Positions 1 through 8,651 of a stretch of 64,000 nt of DNA are shown here, piece after piece. The notes beneath the pieces are model-generated. The model did not search any database. It was given only the letters and a program-made list of their open reading frames with translations, and was not told the DNA's origin. This DNA comes from Deinococcus malanensis (GTDB lineage Bacteria; Deinococcota; Deinococci; Deinococcales; Deinococcaceae), in NCBI RefSeq assembly GCF_014647655.1, contig NZ_BMPP01000013.1, positions 66,191 to 130,190 on the forward strand. The letters are read 5' to 3'. Every line of letters begins with the position of its first letter. The stretch's first letter is position 1. The translations under genes were made by a program, and so were the position numbers.

Positions 1-1718
1 GGGTACCGGGCGCCTGTCAACCGGGTGGCCAGCGCGCAGGCGGCCTCCGCCTCAGGCAGCACATGCTCGAGCCTGCGGTTCAGCGCTTTCACGCGGCCCT
101 GGGTGGTATAGGTTCCGCGGTGCAATTCGAGGTACTGTTCCCCGACCCAGACGGGCAGCCGGGACCCGTCCACCCGCGCGTAGAAGTCCTCGATGCGGGT
201 CATGTGCAGCCCGGGCAGCCCCGGGAAGCGCTTGAGGCGCTCATACCGGTCGAGCATGTGGCGGGTCGGGCCTCCACCGCCGTCGCCATAGCCGAACGAC
301 AGCAGCGACTCGTCGTGCCAGCGCTTGCCCCGGAATGCCTTCCATGTTTCCGCCAGATCAAGGGCCTTGATGTCGCCGTTGTACCCTTCAGCCGGGTTGT
401 AGAACTGGTGGGCAAGCACACGGGTGCCGTCGATCGCCTCCCAGTGATACAGGTCATACGGGAACGGGTTGGTCTCCGACCAGTACAGCTTGGTAGTGAA
501 GAAGTACCGGATTTCACCCTGCTGCAGGAACTGCGGGAGATTGGCCGAGTAGCCGAAGGTATCGGGAAGCCAGCAGACAGACGCGCGCTTTCCGAAGTGC
601 TGCTCGAAAAACCGCTGACCGTGCAGCAACTGGCGCGCCCAGCTCTCGCCGCTGATCAGGTTGCCGTCCGGCTCGACCCACATGCCGCCCACCAGATCCC
701 AGCGGCCTTCCTGGACACGCTTCTGGACTGTGCTGAACAGGTCCGGCGCTTCTTCGAGCAGGAACTCGTACAGCTGGCCCATGCTCTGGTTGAAGGTAAA
801 GTCCGGATATTCGTCCATGAGGGACAGGACGGTCGAGAAGGTCCGCTTGACCTTGTGGCGGGTCTCCGACAGCGGCCACAGCCAGGCCAGGTCAATGTGG
901 GCGTGTCCCGAGAGGGCCAGCTGACCTTCCGCCGGATAGCTGAGCAGCAGTTGTTCGCGTCCCTCGCGCAGCACATCGCGCGCTGCTGACAGCTGAGCGC
1001 GCCAGCCGTCGGGATACGGCGCCGGGGCCGGCTGCTCAAAGTTGTATTCGTCCCACAGGCCACCAAGCCGGGTGCGCTCGGCGGTCCCCCAGCTGAGGCG
1101 CGCCAGATACGTGCCGGAATCATGACGCTCCAGGGGGATGAGGGCAAACGCTTCATCCAGGAGGTCAAGCACCCTGGCGGCAATGGGATCACGGTTCATG
1201 GCGATCAGCTGAGCCGCTCCGTCCAGGGACGCCAGCAGGTCTTCATACACGGCCCCGACATCGTGATCTGGCACGTACAGCCTCAGGGCACGCAGGGCCG
1301 GGGTGCGCTCAGGTGTACCGAACAGGCCTTTCGGGCTGGCCAGGATGCGCAGCTGCAAGGTTTCCCCACCAGCCGCCCGGGTCAGCAGCAGGTGGTCACG
1401 GTGAAAGGGATTGAGTCCGCCGATGGCACGCCCGTCGAGCTCGACCAGCGCCTCGCCCCCTGGATCGGCGTGCAGCATCACGCACTGCCCGGCCCACTCC
1501 GGCGGAATGGAGATGCTGAAGGTCAGGCTGACCGGAAACGCACGCGACGGCCACCCCTGACCGACGGCCAGGGTGCTGGTCTTTCCTGTGACGTCAGAAA
1601 ACTTGACCTCCTGGATGGGGAGCTGAGCATGGTCCCGCCAGCCGGCCAGCTCATGAAGGCGGTTGGTCAGCCGGTCGAGCTGTTGCTTCAGGGTCAGGGC
1701 AGAGTTTCTGGGCGTCAT
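1..1718 (-). CDS. alpha-mannosidase, GH38 (3' end outside window)
   Basis: Hydrolyses terminal alpha-mannosyl residues. The reading frame is open from an ATG at 1718 to the left edge, giving 572 visible residues, so the C-terminal half is missing. A strong ribosome site (GGAGGA) precedes the ATG. Family signatures are visible in order: GHAHIDLAWLWP near residue 268 (zinc-binding His and Asp), a long Glu/Trp-rich segment, DTFGYSANLPQ near residue 385 (catalytic nucleophile Asp and the following aromatic), and SFGYGDGGGG near residue 474. No signal peptide is seen, so it is probably cytoplasmic and acts on imported manno-oligosaccharides. A mannose-6-phosphate isomerase lies about 15 kb away, but the two are not in one operon. 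The family is certain; the substrate is inferred. Confidence 0.93.
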   Translation of the reverse strand, partial: MTPRNSALTLKQQLDRLTNRLHELAGWRDHAQLPIQEVKFSDVTGKTSTLAVGQGWPSRAFPVSLTFSISIPPEWAGQCVMLHADPGGEALVELDGRAIGGLNPFHRDHLLLTRAAGGETLQLRILASPKGLFGTPERTPALRALRLYVPDHDVGAVYEDLLASLDGAAQLIAMNRDPIAARVLDLLDEAFALIPLERHDSGTYLARLSWGTAERTRLGGLWDEYNFEQPAPAPYPDGWRAQLSAARDVLREGREQLLLSYPAEGQLALSGHAHIDLAWLWPLSETRHKVKRTFSTVLSLMDEYPDFTFNQSMGQLYEFLLEEAPDLFSTVQKRVQEGRWDLVGGMWVEPDGNLISGESWARQLLHGQRFFEQHFGKRASVCWLPDTFGYSANLPQFLQQGEIRYFFTTKLYWSETNPFPYDLYHWEAIDGTRVLAHQFYNPAEGYNGDIKALDLAETWKAFRGKRWHDESLLSFGYGDGGGGPTRHMLDRYERLKRFPGLPGLHMTRIEDFYARVDGSRLPVWVGEQYLELHRGTYTTQGRVKALNRRLEHVLPEAEAACALATRLTGARY

Positions 1719-2121
1719 AGTCGTCCTCCGGCTGGGTGCAAAGGGTGCTTGTCATGCCCGAACATCTGACTGCTTAAGGAGATCCGGGACCGCAGCTGAA
1801 CCTGTCGAATGTCTTCAACACTACCAACCCGGCGCGGATAATTCCTGGAAGCGCACCGGGAGCATGGGCACTGGTGGTCGCTACGGAGCTGTCATACCGT
1901 AAAAATGCAGCCACCGCTGAAGCGGCCTTTAGGCTGTCCGGTCGAGTTCCCGAAAACCGTCGACTTCGTCCAAATGACCCCTGAGCCTGATCCGAACCGT
2001 AGATCAAGACGGCAGTCCTGAAGAATGCCGTCCGGGAAGAGCGAGATTTCTACCTGATCCGGTAGGTGGTGCACGTGCAGGTTTCTTTGAGCCTTTGCTC
2101 GTGTCTTCAAGTGAATGACCT
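1719..2121. other. intergenic stretch, 403 bp
   Basis: This gap lies between two minus-strand genes. The only protein-like reading is a minus-strand frame from a GTG near 2071 to 1892, about 59 codons, with no clear ribosome site and no family I recognise. I see no terminator or RNA gene. Confidence 0.4.
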
Positions 2122-2808
2122 TCACAGTGATTGAGCAGGGGAGAGGGCCAGGGTACGGCGCAACCAGTCGATCAGCGTGACGTCTACCTCCTGCCGGCAG
2201 GCGTCCAGGCCATGCCTGCATCCCGGGAACAGGTGAAGTTCTTTCGGGTCCCCAGCCTGCTCGTACAGCAGGCGTGAGCACGCATCGGGCAGCACCTCGT
2301 CCGCGCTGCCGTGAAGCAGCAGCAGCGACCTCGGGCTCAGATCCCTGACCGCCTCGGCCCCATAGGTCTGGCTGCTCAGGGCGGCTACCCCCACCACGGC
2401 GTCACTGTTGGCGCCCGCATTGATCACCACCGCTCCACCGAACGAGTGCCCTACCAGCACGAGCCGCGCACTTCCCAGCGTTCGCAGGAACGCTACCCCG
2501 ACCAGCACGTCCAGGGTGCACTCCATCAGGTGGTTAGGCTGCCTGTAGTCGAGGCGCAGGGACGTGACGCCCGCCGGGGCGAGCTGCCCTGCGAGCCGGG
2601 TGTACAGGCCACCAGCCGGGCCGCCCAGGCCTCCTCCGGCGCCGAAAACCCACACGATCCCTGCTGTTCCTGGTCCATCCGGAGGCTCGTGGAGCCGCGC
2701 ATCTATCGCTCCACGGCTGGTATGCAGGGTAATTATTCTGGCGTTGTCTTCCCGGCCATGGTCTTCCTTCCGGTGCATCTCGATGGTGTAGGTGTGTTCC
2801 TCTGGCAT
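2122..2808 (-). CDS. alpha/beta hydrolase (dienelactone hydrolase-like)
   Basis: A 228-residue alpha/beta hydrolase. The nucleophile elbow GHSFGG is present. The acid is likely in GSADEVLP and the catalytic His in CRHGLDA near the C-terminus. A glycine-rich FGAGGGLGG loop early in the protein fits an oxyanion hole. I chose ATG 2808 because it has a GAGAGGATC ribosome site; the frame stays open about 60 codons further upstream, but that extension is Arg/Pro rich and unlike a protein. No signal peptide is seen, so it is cytoplasmic. The substrate cannot be told from sequence; the family acts on small esters or lactones. Confidence 0.85.
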   Translation of the reverse strand: MPEEHTYTIEMHRKEDHGREDNARIITLHTSRGAIDARLHEPPDGPGTAGIVWVFGAGGGLGGPAGGLYTRLAGQLAPAGVTSLRLDYRQPNHLMECTLDVLVGVAFLRTLGSARLVLVGHSFGGAVVINAGANSDAVVGVAALSSQTYGAEAVRDLSPRSLLLLHGSADEVLPDACSRLLYEQAGDPKELHLFPGCRHGLDACRQEVDVTLIDWLRRTLALSPAQSL

Positions 2809-3493
2809 GGTGATCCTCTCAGGAATTCGGGTGGAGTGAGATCTTGCCGGCGCCGGGACAGGTTGATAGCCATGGAAACCAGCCACTCTGATCGGACCGA
2901 CCCTGAATGGCGGATCAGGGCGCACGGGGATGAGTGTTGCAGGGGCGATGGCCCATGGCACAGGGTGAAGGCGGGGCCGCGCTTTCAAGGCGCCGGCTAT
3001 GGCTGTGCGGAAGGCTATTGCGGTGGGGCCTGCCTCCCATCCAAGGCGAGGATCTGTCCTTCTCTGCTGTCACAGTTGGATGCGGTTTGAGTTCACCCAC
3101 CTTGAGTACGGCGTTTTGCCGTAAGGGGCGCCAACCGAGCTGAGTCTAGCCCTCGCCGGTGATCCCTGCTACGGCGCCAGAGCGTTCGACGCCGGAGTCG
3201 ACAACTCCTTTACGGAAGGCAGTCGGCTGGAGGACCACCTGAAGCTAAGCTTCGATGGGACTTTGCGCGACATCCTGCTTTCACACAGGGCCGAGAACGA
3301 GGTCACCGATCTGTTACATGAGCTGGGGCTCAAGGGGCCTGGTGCAGCGACCGTCCGGCGGCCTCAAAGATCGGGTGGGCAGGTCCGGCGCGCAACTTTT
3401 GTGGGGCTGGAAATGCGGATCTGAGGATTCAGCCCTCATCCCTGGACCACGAGTGCGTTGAGCAGGCTGGGGCTGGCGAGACTCTGTTTGAGG
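2809..3493. other. intergenic stretch, 685 bp, with a possible gene remnant
   Basis: Most of this gap shows no convincing gene. A plus-strand frame runs from just after a stop at 3122-3124 to a TGA at 3422-3424, 99 codons without any ATG. Its composition looks protein-like (mixed Leu, Asp, Glu and Arg, for example DHLKLSFDGTLRDILLSH). It may be the decayed 3' part of a gene or an ORF using a rare start. I recognise no family. Confidence 0.35.
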
Positions 3494-3751
3494 TCAGGCC
3501 CGGAATCCCGGCTCCTGGACCCGGTAGACATAGATCCCGTCGTGGCGACCCTCCCCGGTGCCGCATTCCGCCCGGTAGGTGAGGCCATTCACCTCATCGA
3601 CCAGTTCGTAATGGCAGGGCTGGCCTCCTGAGGCTTCGAATTTCACGATCCGGAGGGTGCTCCCTTCGTCGATGGCCAGGCACTCAGATTGCAGCACCCG
3701 GCCGCGCCCCGGATCGCGGTCGTGCTGAACTTTGACCAGTACATAGTCCAT
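3494..3751 (-). CDS. small hypothetical protein
   Basis: An 85-residue protein, beginning MDYVLVKVQHDRDP. It is rich in short beta-like segments (TLRIVKFEASG, CHYELVDEVNGLTYRAECG). No signal peptide, membrane segment or known motif is visible. The ATG at 3751 has no good ribosome site, so a leaderless transcript is possible. The composition is normal for this genome and the frame is the best coding choice here. I do not recognise a family. Confidence 0.55.
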   Translation of the reverse strand: MDYVLVKVQHDRDPGRGRVLQSECLAIDEGSTLRIVKFEASGGQPCHYELVDEVNGLTYRAECGTGEGRHDGIYVYRVQEPGFRA

Positions 3752-3832
3752 AAATCACATTGCACCCTCTGGACGGTAAAATTCAGTTACCTCTTCACTC
3801 TTGTGGTCGGAAAACCGGCTGTGAGCGCGCTG

Positions 3833-4317
3833 TCAGGCTGCATTGGGAATGCGTGTAGTGTTTATCTTCTGCCCCTGCCCGATGTACGGACGAGGGACAC
3901 GCGCCAGCGGTGAGAAGCCAGCCGTACCGGCGTCTGCGGACTCTCGGCTGGCTTCTGTGTGGAGGCCGCTGGTGATCACACAGGCAAACCCGTTGACCAC
4001 TGCGGCGTTAAACTGCCGGCCACATTGTGCGGTGAGTTCTGACACCTCCTGGGCCTGGGTCCACGCAGGCCTGCAGGGACGCTCGCCTGTCAGTGCGTCA
4101 CACACTTCGCAAACGGCAAAGATCCGCGCCGGGAGCGGGCTGGAGCTGCTTCCGGCAGACGATCGGGGGAGCCTGTCTCATCCCAGCGTTCATGATGGTG
4201 CCCGAGCACCTGCAAGGCACCCTGAAACGTCGTGGGGATGCGGGCGGCAATTTCGTGACCAGCGGCGAAATGCGTCTGCTTCAGGTTCCAATAGGGATTG
4301 GTACCGTCGGACACCAT
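3833..4317 (-). pseudogene. HD-GYP phosphodiesterase C-terminal fragment, frameshifted
   Basis: Read on the minus strand, one frame gives GHEIAARIPTTFQGALQVLG followed by HHHERWDETGSPD. This matches the second half of HD-GYP domains (consensus HHERWDGTGYPDGL). After a frameshift near 4150-4165 the match continues in another frame as ARIFAVCEVCDALTGERP then CRPAW, ending in a VVNGFACVI helix. The first half, which carries the metal-binding HD residues, is absent, and the GYP signature reads GSP. It is therefore a non-functional relic of a c-di-GMP phosphodiesterase. It is flanked by small genes of unknown function. Confidence 0.8.
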
Positions 4318-4349
4318 TCCTGAACATACTAATCGGGCAGGATTACGTC

Positions 4350-4622
4350 ATGACCGAATTGTCTCTGCAGCCTCTGCTTCTGCTTCATGTGCCTCCCTGC
4401 CATGAGGTCGACCCGCAGGCCCTGGCTGATCTTCTGGAGCTGGTCAGCGAGGGGTACGGGGCCAGCGTGCTGGTCAACCCCCGCACAAGCAGTGAGGTCA
4501 TGCCTCCACCACTGCTCCTCGGACGCTGGGGCGACCGGGATCCTGGAGATATCCTTCTGGAACTTCAGCCCACCATCAACAGGGTGTTTTTCAACCTCGA
4601 CTGGCTTGCCGGTGTGAGTTGA
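4350..4622 (+). CDS. small hypothetical protein
   Basis: A 90-residue protein starting MTELSLQPLLLLHVP. ATG 4350 is preceded by GCAGGA at good spacing; the longer upstream frame overlaps the HD-GYP relic and is unlikely. The protein looks soluble, with an LADLLELVSEGYGASVLVNP segment and a Pro/Leu-rich centre. It lies upstream of another unknown protein, with 128 bp between them. No family is recognised. Confidence 0.55.
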   Translation: MTELSLQPLLLLHVPPCHEVDPQALADLLELVSEGYGASVLVNPRTSSEVMPPPLLLGRWGDRDPGDILLELQPTINRVFFNLDWLAGVS

Positions 4623-4750
4623 TCCTCATGTGGAAGGCAGGTGCCCGAACAGGACACTTTGCTCTGCATCCTCATTGCATTCAGCTTCAGGCACTGCACG
4701 CAGCAAGGCGGCACTGATCTTCCCGTGCTGTTTTCCCGGTAACCTCAGTC

Positions 4751-5218
4751 ATGACCCATCCCGCGACTATTCAGAGCCCACTCCATGAAGGAGCGCAGGT
4801 CGTCACGCACTGCGGACAGTGTCTGTTGGTCCATCACTTCAACACAGATGACCTGGTGGACGAGCCTCTGGCTGCGCGTGCACTGCATCTGGTCAATCTC
4901 GGACCAGGTCTGGTGTTCCTCAATGCCGTGACGATCAGGCGGGCAGAACACGGGGAGTTGCAGGATTACGGGTTCAGGGTAGGGGCGGTGGTCGAGCCGG
5001 GCACACCTTTCGAGTTGATGACTTCGGCACGGATGCTGGACTTTCTCAGAAGCATCGGCGCCCCGCCTCCTTCCGAAGGTCCCGCTGAGCTCACGGTCTA
5101 CGATCTGACGGTTCAGTTCTTTACCGCGCAGGGACCTCAGGAACTGCGGGTGGGCCTGCGGGCAGGAACAGTCGGCCATCAGGTGGGTACCTACTTTGTC
5201 ACGGTGGTCTATGACTGA
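4751..5218 (+). CDS. hypothetical protein
   Basis: A 155-residue soluble protein. Segments such as LHLVNLGPGLVFLNAVTI and LTVYDLTVQFFTAQG suggest a mainly beta fold. Two cysteines lie close together early (HCGQC), but no complete metal site is seen. The ribosome site is weak. It may be co-transcribed with the small protein ending at 4622. I do not recognise the family. Confidence 0.65.
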   Translation: MTHPATIQSPLHEGAQVVTHCGQCLLVHHFNTDDLVDEPLAARALHLVNLGPGLVFLNAVTIRRAEHGELQDYGFRVGAVVEPGTPFELMTSARMLDFLRSIGAPPPSEGPAELTVYDLTVQFFTAQGPQELRVGLRAGTVGHQVGTYFVTVVYD

Positions 5219-5630
5219 TAGGCTCAGTGTTTAACCCCGGAAGGCATCGGGTGTGGCTGGCAGCTTACGGGCGGTTCTTAGCCGTTCGTGCTCAGCCCCC
5301 ACAGGTCCGTCCGTTCATCGCTCAACGTCCGTGACCGCCTTGCCTTCGTCCCTGCTGCGGAGTTCTGGGGGCCCTTCGACCCGACTTGAAACCCGAAACT
5401 TACACATTCAACTGGAATCCTTGGGCTTGCCTCTCCGTGAAGCGTGCCAAGATCGACTGCTGACCCGAGTGTGTTGGGGGTGGTGCAGCCGGAGCCGTGT
5501 AGCTGCGGAGTCCTGATACCAGGGCCGTGTGTTGGCCTGGGGTTCCGGCCTTTGGAGCACTCCCGCCCGACTGGCCGTGTCACAGGGATCTGAGGACTTC
5601 GCCTCCTGTGCGTGCTTTTATGGTGGCTGA
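5219..5630. other. intergenic stretch, 412 bp
   Basis: No reading frame here looks like a protein, and I see no RNA gene or strong hairpin. It must hold the promoter of the downstream DUF6328-like gene. Confidence 0.4.
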
Positions 5631-6107
5631 ATGTCCGAACCAGGCGAGTCACTTACCACAGAAGCCTTTGACGACCTCCTCCAGGAAATCCGGGTGCTGC
5701 TTTCCGGTTCGCAGGTGCTGACGGCGTTTCTTGTCACGCTTCCATTCAGCAGTGGTTTCGCGCGCCTGGATGCGGCGGAACGCAATGTCTATGCCGCGAC
5801 CTTCCTGACGGCCCTGCTGAGTCTCATCGTGTTCGCGACGCCAGCCGCGTACCACCGTCTGGTCTGGCCGGTTCCAGACCGGCTGCGCTTCAAGCAGCTT
5901 GGAACCCGGCTGGTTGTGGTCGGCCTGATTCCGCTGTCAGCCTCGTTGATTCTGGCCACCCACCTGGTATTGAGCGAGGTGCTGGGTGAACGGAGAACCA
6001 ACACCTTTACAGCGGCTGTCGCGTTGGCGATCGGTGTGCTGTGGTGGGCGTGGCCGCTGGTCAGGCGCCTGCGCACACGTGCTCGTGCTGGCGCACAGGA
6101 AAGATAA
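5631..6107 (+). CDS. DUF6328-like membrane protein
   Basis: A 158-residue integral membrane protein. The start, FDDLLQEIRVLLSGSQVLTA, matches the DUF6328 family opening. Four hydrophobic segments follow, at about residues 28-45, 58-75, 92-115 and 125-142. The C-terminus is very Arg-rich (RRLRTRARAGAQER) and should lie in the cytoplasm. The function of the family is not known to me. It is a single gene with no obvious operon partner. Confidence 0.8.
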   Translation: MSEPGESLTTEAFDDLLQEIRVLLSGSQVLTAFLVTLPFSSGFARLDAAERNVYAATFLTALLSLIVFATPAAYHRLVWPVPDRLRFKQLGTRLVVVGLIPLSASLILATHLVLSEVLGERRTNTFTAAVALAIGVLWWAWPLVRRLRTRARAGAQER

Positions 6108-6277
6108 TCGCAAGTGCGTGTTCCCGCAGAGCCCAGGGCAATGGTCTGGTGAACCCCGTACCCTGTTGGTACAGGGTGCCCTGCTTGCACCACTTTGTCA
6201 GGAGCACGTCCAGGTGTGATGCTGTCCACGTCTGACCCTGCTGGTTCACACCGGGTCTGTCCTGAAAGGAGATCCCC

Positions 6278-7099
6278 ATGACGAACAACCTTCCCAGCCG
6301 ATTTGCCGACCGCGTGGTGCTTGTGACAGGGGCAGCCGGTGGTATCGGCCGCTCCGTCGCCGAGCGCTTCGCCAGTGAGGGCGCGCAGGTGGCCGTGAAC
6401 GACGTGCATGAAGACGCGGTGCGGGCGGTCGTACAGGGCATCATGGACGCCGGTGGGAGCGCTCTCGCCGTGCCCGCCGACGTGTCGGACGCCTCGCAGG
6501 TCGACACCATGTTCGCGCAGATCGAGGCGACCCTCGGGTACGTGGACGTGCTGTATAACAACGCCGCTCTGATCGACACCGCGCGGCACTTTCTGGAGGC
6601 CGACGAGGCGTGGTGGGACCGCATTATTCAGGTGAACCTGAAAAGCGTCTTCCTGTGCTCCCACCGGGCCGCCCGAATCATGGTCCGGCGTCGGCGGGGC
6701 GTGATCATCAGCACCTCGTCGGGTGGTGCGACCCGGGCTCACAGGGGAAACGTCGCCTATGACGCGACCAAGGGAGGCATCGAGGCGATGACCCGTGCCA
6801 TGGCGCTGGATCTGGCGCCCTACGGCGTGCGGGTCAACGGGGTCGTGCCGGGATTTATCAACACCTACGGGCTCACCGACGAGCAGTTACGCGTCAGAGA
6901 GAAAACGGTCCCGCTCGGACGCTATGGGGTGGCTCAGGACATGACCGGGGCGGCGCTGTTCCTGGCGTCTGATGACGCGGCCTACATCACCGGGCAGTTC
7001 ATTGCGGTGGACGGCGGGGTGCTGGTCCAGCAGCGTTCGGCCAACGTGGATACCTTTCCGGTCGAGGGCTTTCCGGTGGTGGAGGCCGACCTTCCTTGA
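6278..7099 (+). CDS. SDR family oxidoreductase
   Basis: A 273-residue classical short-chain dehydrogenase. It shows the cofactor motif TGAAGGIG near residue 17, NNAA near residue 92, and the catalytic Ser (STSSGG) and YDATKGG near residue 165. A C-terminal GQFIAVDGGVLV segment is typical of the family. ATG 6278 has an AAGGAG ribosome site. The stop overlaps the TTG start of the next gene (TTGA), so the two are translationally coupled. The substrate is unknown. The partner FAD oxidase suggests a shared catabolic step on an amino- or hydroxy-acid. Confidence 0.92.
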   Translation: MTNNLPSRFADRVVLVTGAAGGIGRSVAERFASEGAQVAVNDVHEDAVRAVVQGIMDAGGSALAVPADVSDASQVDTMFAQIEATLGYVDVLYNNAALIDTARHFLEADEAWWDRIIQVNLKSVFLCSHRAARIMVRRRRGVIISTSSGGATRAHRGNVAYDATKGGIEAMTRAMALDLAPYGVRVNGVVPGFINTYGLTDEQLRVREKTVPLGRYGVAQDMTGAALFLASDDAAYITGQFIAVDGGVLVQQRSANVDTFPVEGFPVVEADLP

Positions 7100-8220
7100 C
7101 GGGCCGCCTGCAGGCGGACATCGCCGTGATCGGGGCGGGCATCATCGGTGCGGCCAGCGCGTGGCGGCTTGCGCAGCGCGGTCTGAATGTCCTGGTCCTG
7201 GAGCAGGGAAGCCCCGCCTCAGGATCGACCGGCAAGAGTGCTGCCGGTGTCCGGGCCCAGTTCGCCACCGAAACCAACATCCGTCTGTCGCAGGCCAGCA
7301 TCGAGGAATACGCCAGCATGCCGGAGTCGGGGTACAGCCGGGGCGGTTACCTACTGATGGTGCCTGAGGCCCAGTGGACGACGCATCTGGACAGTGTCAC
7401 CCTGCAACACCGCCTGGGTGTTTGCACTGAAGTGCTGACGCCCGCCGAAGCGCAGGACCATGTGGTGTTCGAGCCTGCAGGAGTGGGCGGATGCACCTAC
7501 TGCCCCACGGACGGTTCGGTCGATGCCCATGGACTCACCATGTCGTACGTCACGCAGGCCCGGGAGGAAGGCGCGCGCTTTGTGCTGGATACGGCGGTTC
7601 AGCGTATCCGGCGGGAAGGAGAGGTGTGGCAGCTGACCACATCGCAAGGAAACGTGGAAGCGCCGCTGCTGCTCAATGCGAGTGGAGCCTGGGCAGGAGA
7701 GGTCGGCGCCATGGCCGGCTTGCACATTCCGGTTCACCCCGCACGCCGGATGGTGTTCACGACCGGCCCACTGAAGCTGCCGCGCCGGCTGCCCATGGTG
7801 TTTGATCTGGGCAGTGGGGTGTGGCTGCGTTCGGAAGGCGAGCGGCTGATTCTGGGGCGTGCTGACGTGTCAGACACAGGGTGGCGTGAGGGGATGAACT
7901 GGAGCTGGCTGGAACCTACCCTGGACATGGCCATGAGGCGCTTTCCCTGGCTGGAAAGCGCCTCGCTGGACCGGCGTGCAAGCTGGTGGGGATATTACGA
8001 GGTTACACCGGACGGTCAGGCCATCATTGGCCGCATGCCGGGTGTGGACGGCTGGCTCAACGCGTGTGGTTTCTCAGGGCATGGGGTCATGCACGCCGCC
8101 GCAGTGGCCCGGGTGGTGGCGCAGGAGGCAGTAGGAGAGACGCCCTTTATCGATATCGCCCCACTGAGGTACGAGCGCTTTGCTCAGACCAGGGGCAGAA
8201 TGACGGATATTCAGGTGTAG
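7096..8220 (+). CDS. FAD-dependent oxidoreductase (DAO / sarcosine-oxidase-like)
   Basis: A 374-residue flavoprotein. The Rossmann dinucleotide motif IAVIGAGIIGAASAW is at the N-terminus, followed by VLVLEQG (ribose-binding Glu) and a STGKSAAGVRA loop typical of the DAO family. The C-terminal GWLNACGFSGHGVMHAAAV closes the FAD site. It likely oxidises an N-methyl or D-amino acid, using oxygen or an electron acceptor. The start is a TTG that overlaps the stop of the SDR gene. The family is certain; the substrate is inferred. Confidence 0.92.
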   Translation: MTGRLQADIAVIGAGIIGAASAWRLAQRGLNVLVLEQGSPASGSTGKSAAGVRAQFATETNIRLSQASIEEYASMPESGYSRGGYLLMVPEAQWTTHLDSVTLQHRLGVCTEVLTPAEAQDHVVFEPAGVGGCTYCPTDGSVDAHGLTMSYVTQAREEGARFVLDTAVQRIRREGEVWQLTTSQGNVEAPLLLNASGAWAGEVGAMAGLHIPVHPARRMVFTTGPLKLPRRLPMVFDLGSGVWLRSEGERLILGRADVSDTGWREGMNWSWLEPTLDMAMRRFPWLESASLDRRASWWGYYEVTPDGQAIIGRMPGVDGWLNACGFSGHGVMHAAAVARVVAQEAVGETPFIDIAPLRYERFAQTRGRMTDIQV

Positions 8221-8276
8221 TGCCGAAATTGAGCCGTGGCGCCTTCCGGGTCAGCCGACCTTCAGACGGTTACGCC

Positions 8277-8606
8277 TCAGTCCACGATAAACAGGGTGGC
8301 GCCGCCGCGGGAAGACGAGCGGTGGGCCTCCGCGCCGTCCGCAACCTGGTAGCTCATGCCGGGAGTCAGGGTGAAGAAGCGGCCATCCTGGAGTTCTGTT
8401 TCCAGTTGCCCCTCCAGGACCAGCAGGATGTGCCCTTTACTGCACCAGTGGTCCGCCACGTACCCTGGGGTGTACTCGACCTTCCGGACCCGGATCCCGC
8501 CAAAAGTCCGGGTCCGCCAGCGTGCCAGGCCCCGTTCGCCGGGATGAGTGGTCTCCTCGACCCGGGCCCAGTCGGTCGTTCCGAAGGGGATGTCCTGCAT
8601 GTGCAT
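8277..8606 (-). CDS. DHCW-motif cupin protein
   Basis: A 109-residue single-domain cupin. The segment YVADHWCSKGHILLVLEG carries the DHCW signature and the first cupin motif; MSYQVADGAEAHRS is the second half. It should be a soluble small-molecule or metal-binding barrel; the family's role is not established. Two close ATG codons (residues 1 and 3) could both serve as start. It lies convergent to the FAD oxidoreductase and downstream of the CrtA-like gene on the same strand (46 bp), so it may be co-transcribed with it. Confidence 0.85.
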   Translation of the reverse strand: MHMQDIPFGTTDWARVEETTHPGERGLARWRTRTFGGIRVRKVEYTPGYVADHWCSKGHILLVLEGQLETELQDGRFFTLTPGMSYQVADGAEAHRSSSRGGATLFIVD

Positions 8607-8651
8607 GCACCCAGCGTACTGTTCTGAGGCTGACCTGTGGCCCGGCGCCAG

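Noticed and set aside
63..989. Long plus-strand open frames over the left edge
   Set aside because: They are antisense to the GH38 mannosidase, whose catalytic motifs are on the minus strand.
5789..6742. 317-codon minus-strand frame
   Set aside because: It is antisense to the DUF6328-like and SDR genes, both well supported.
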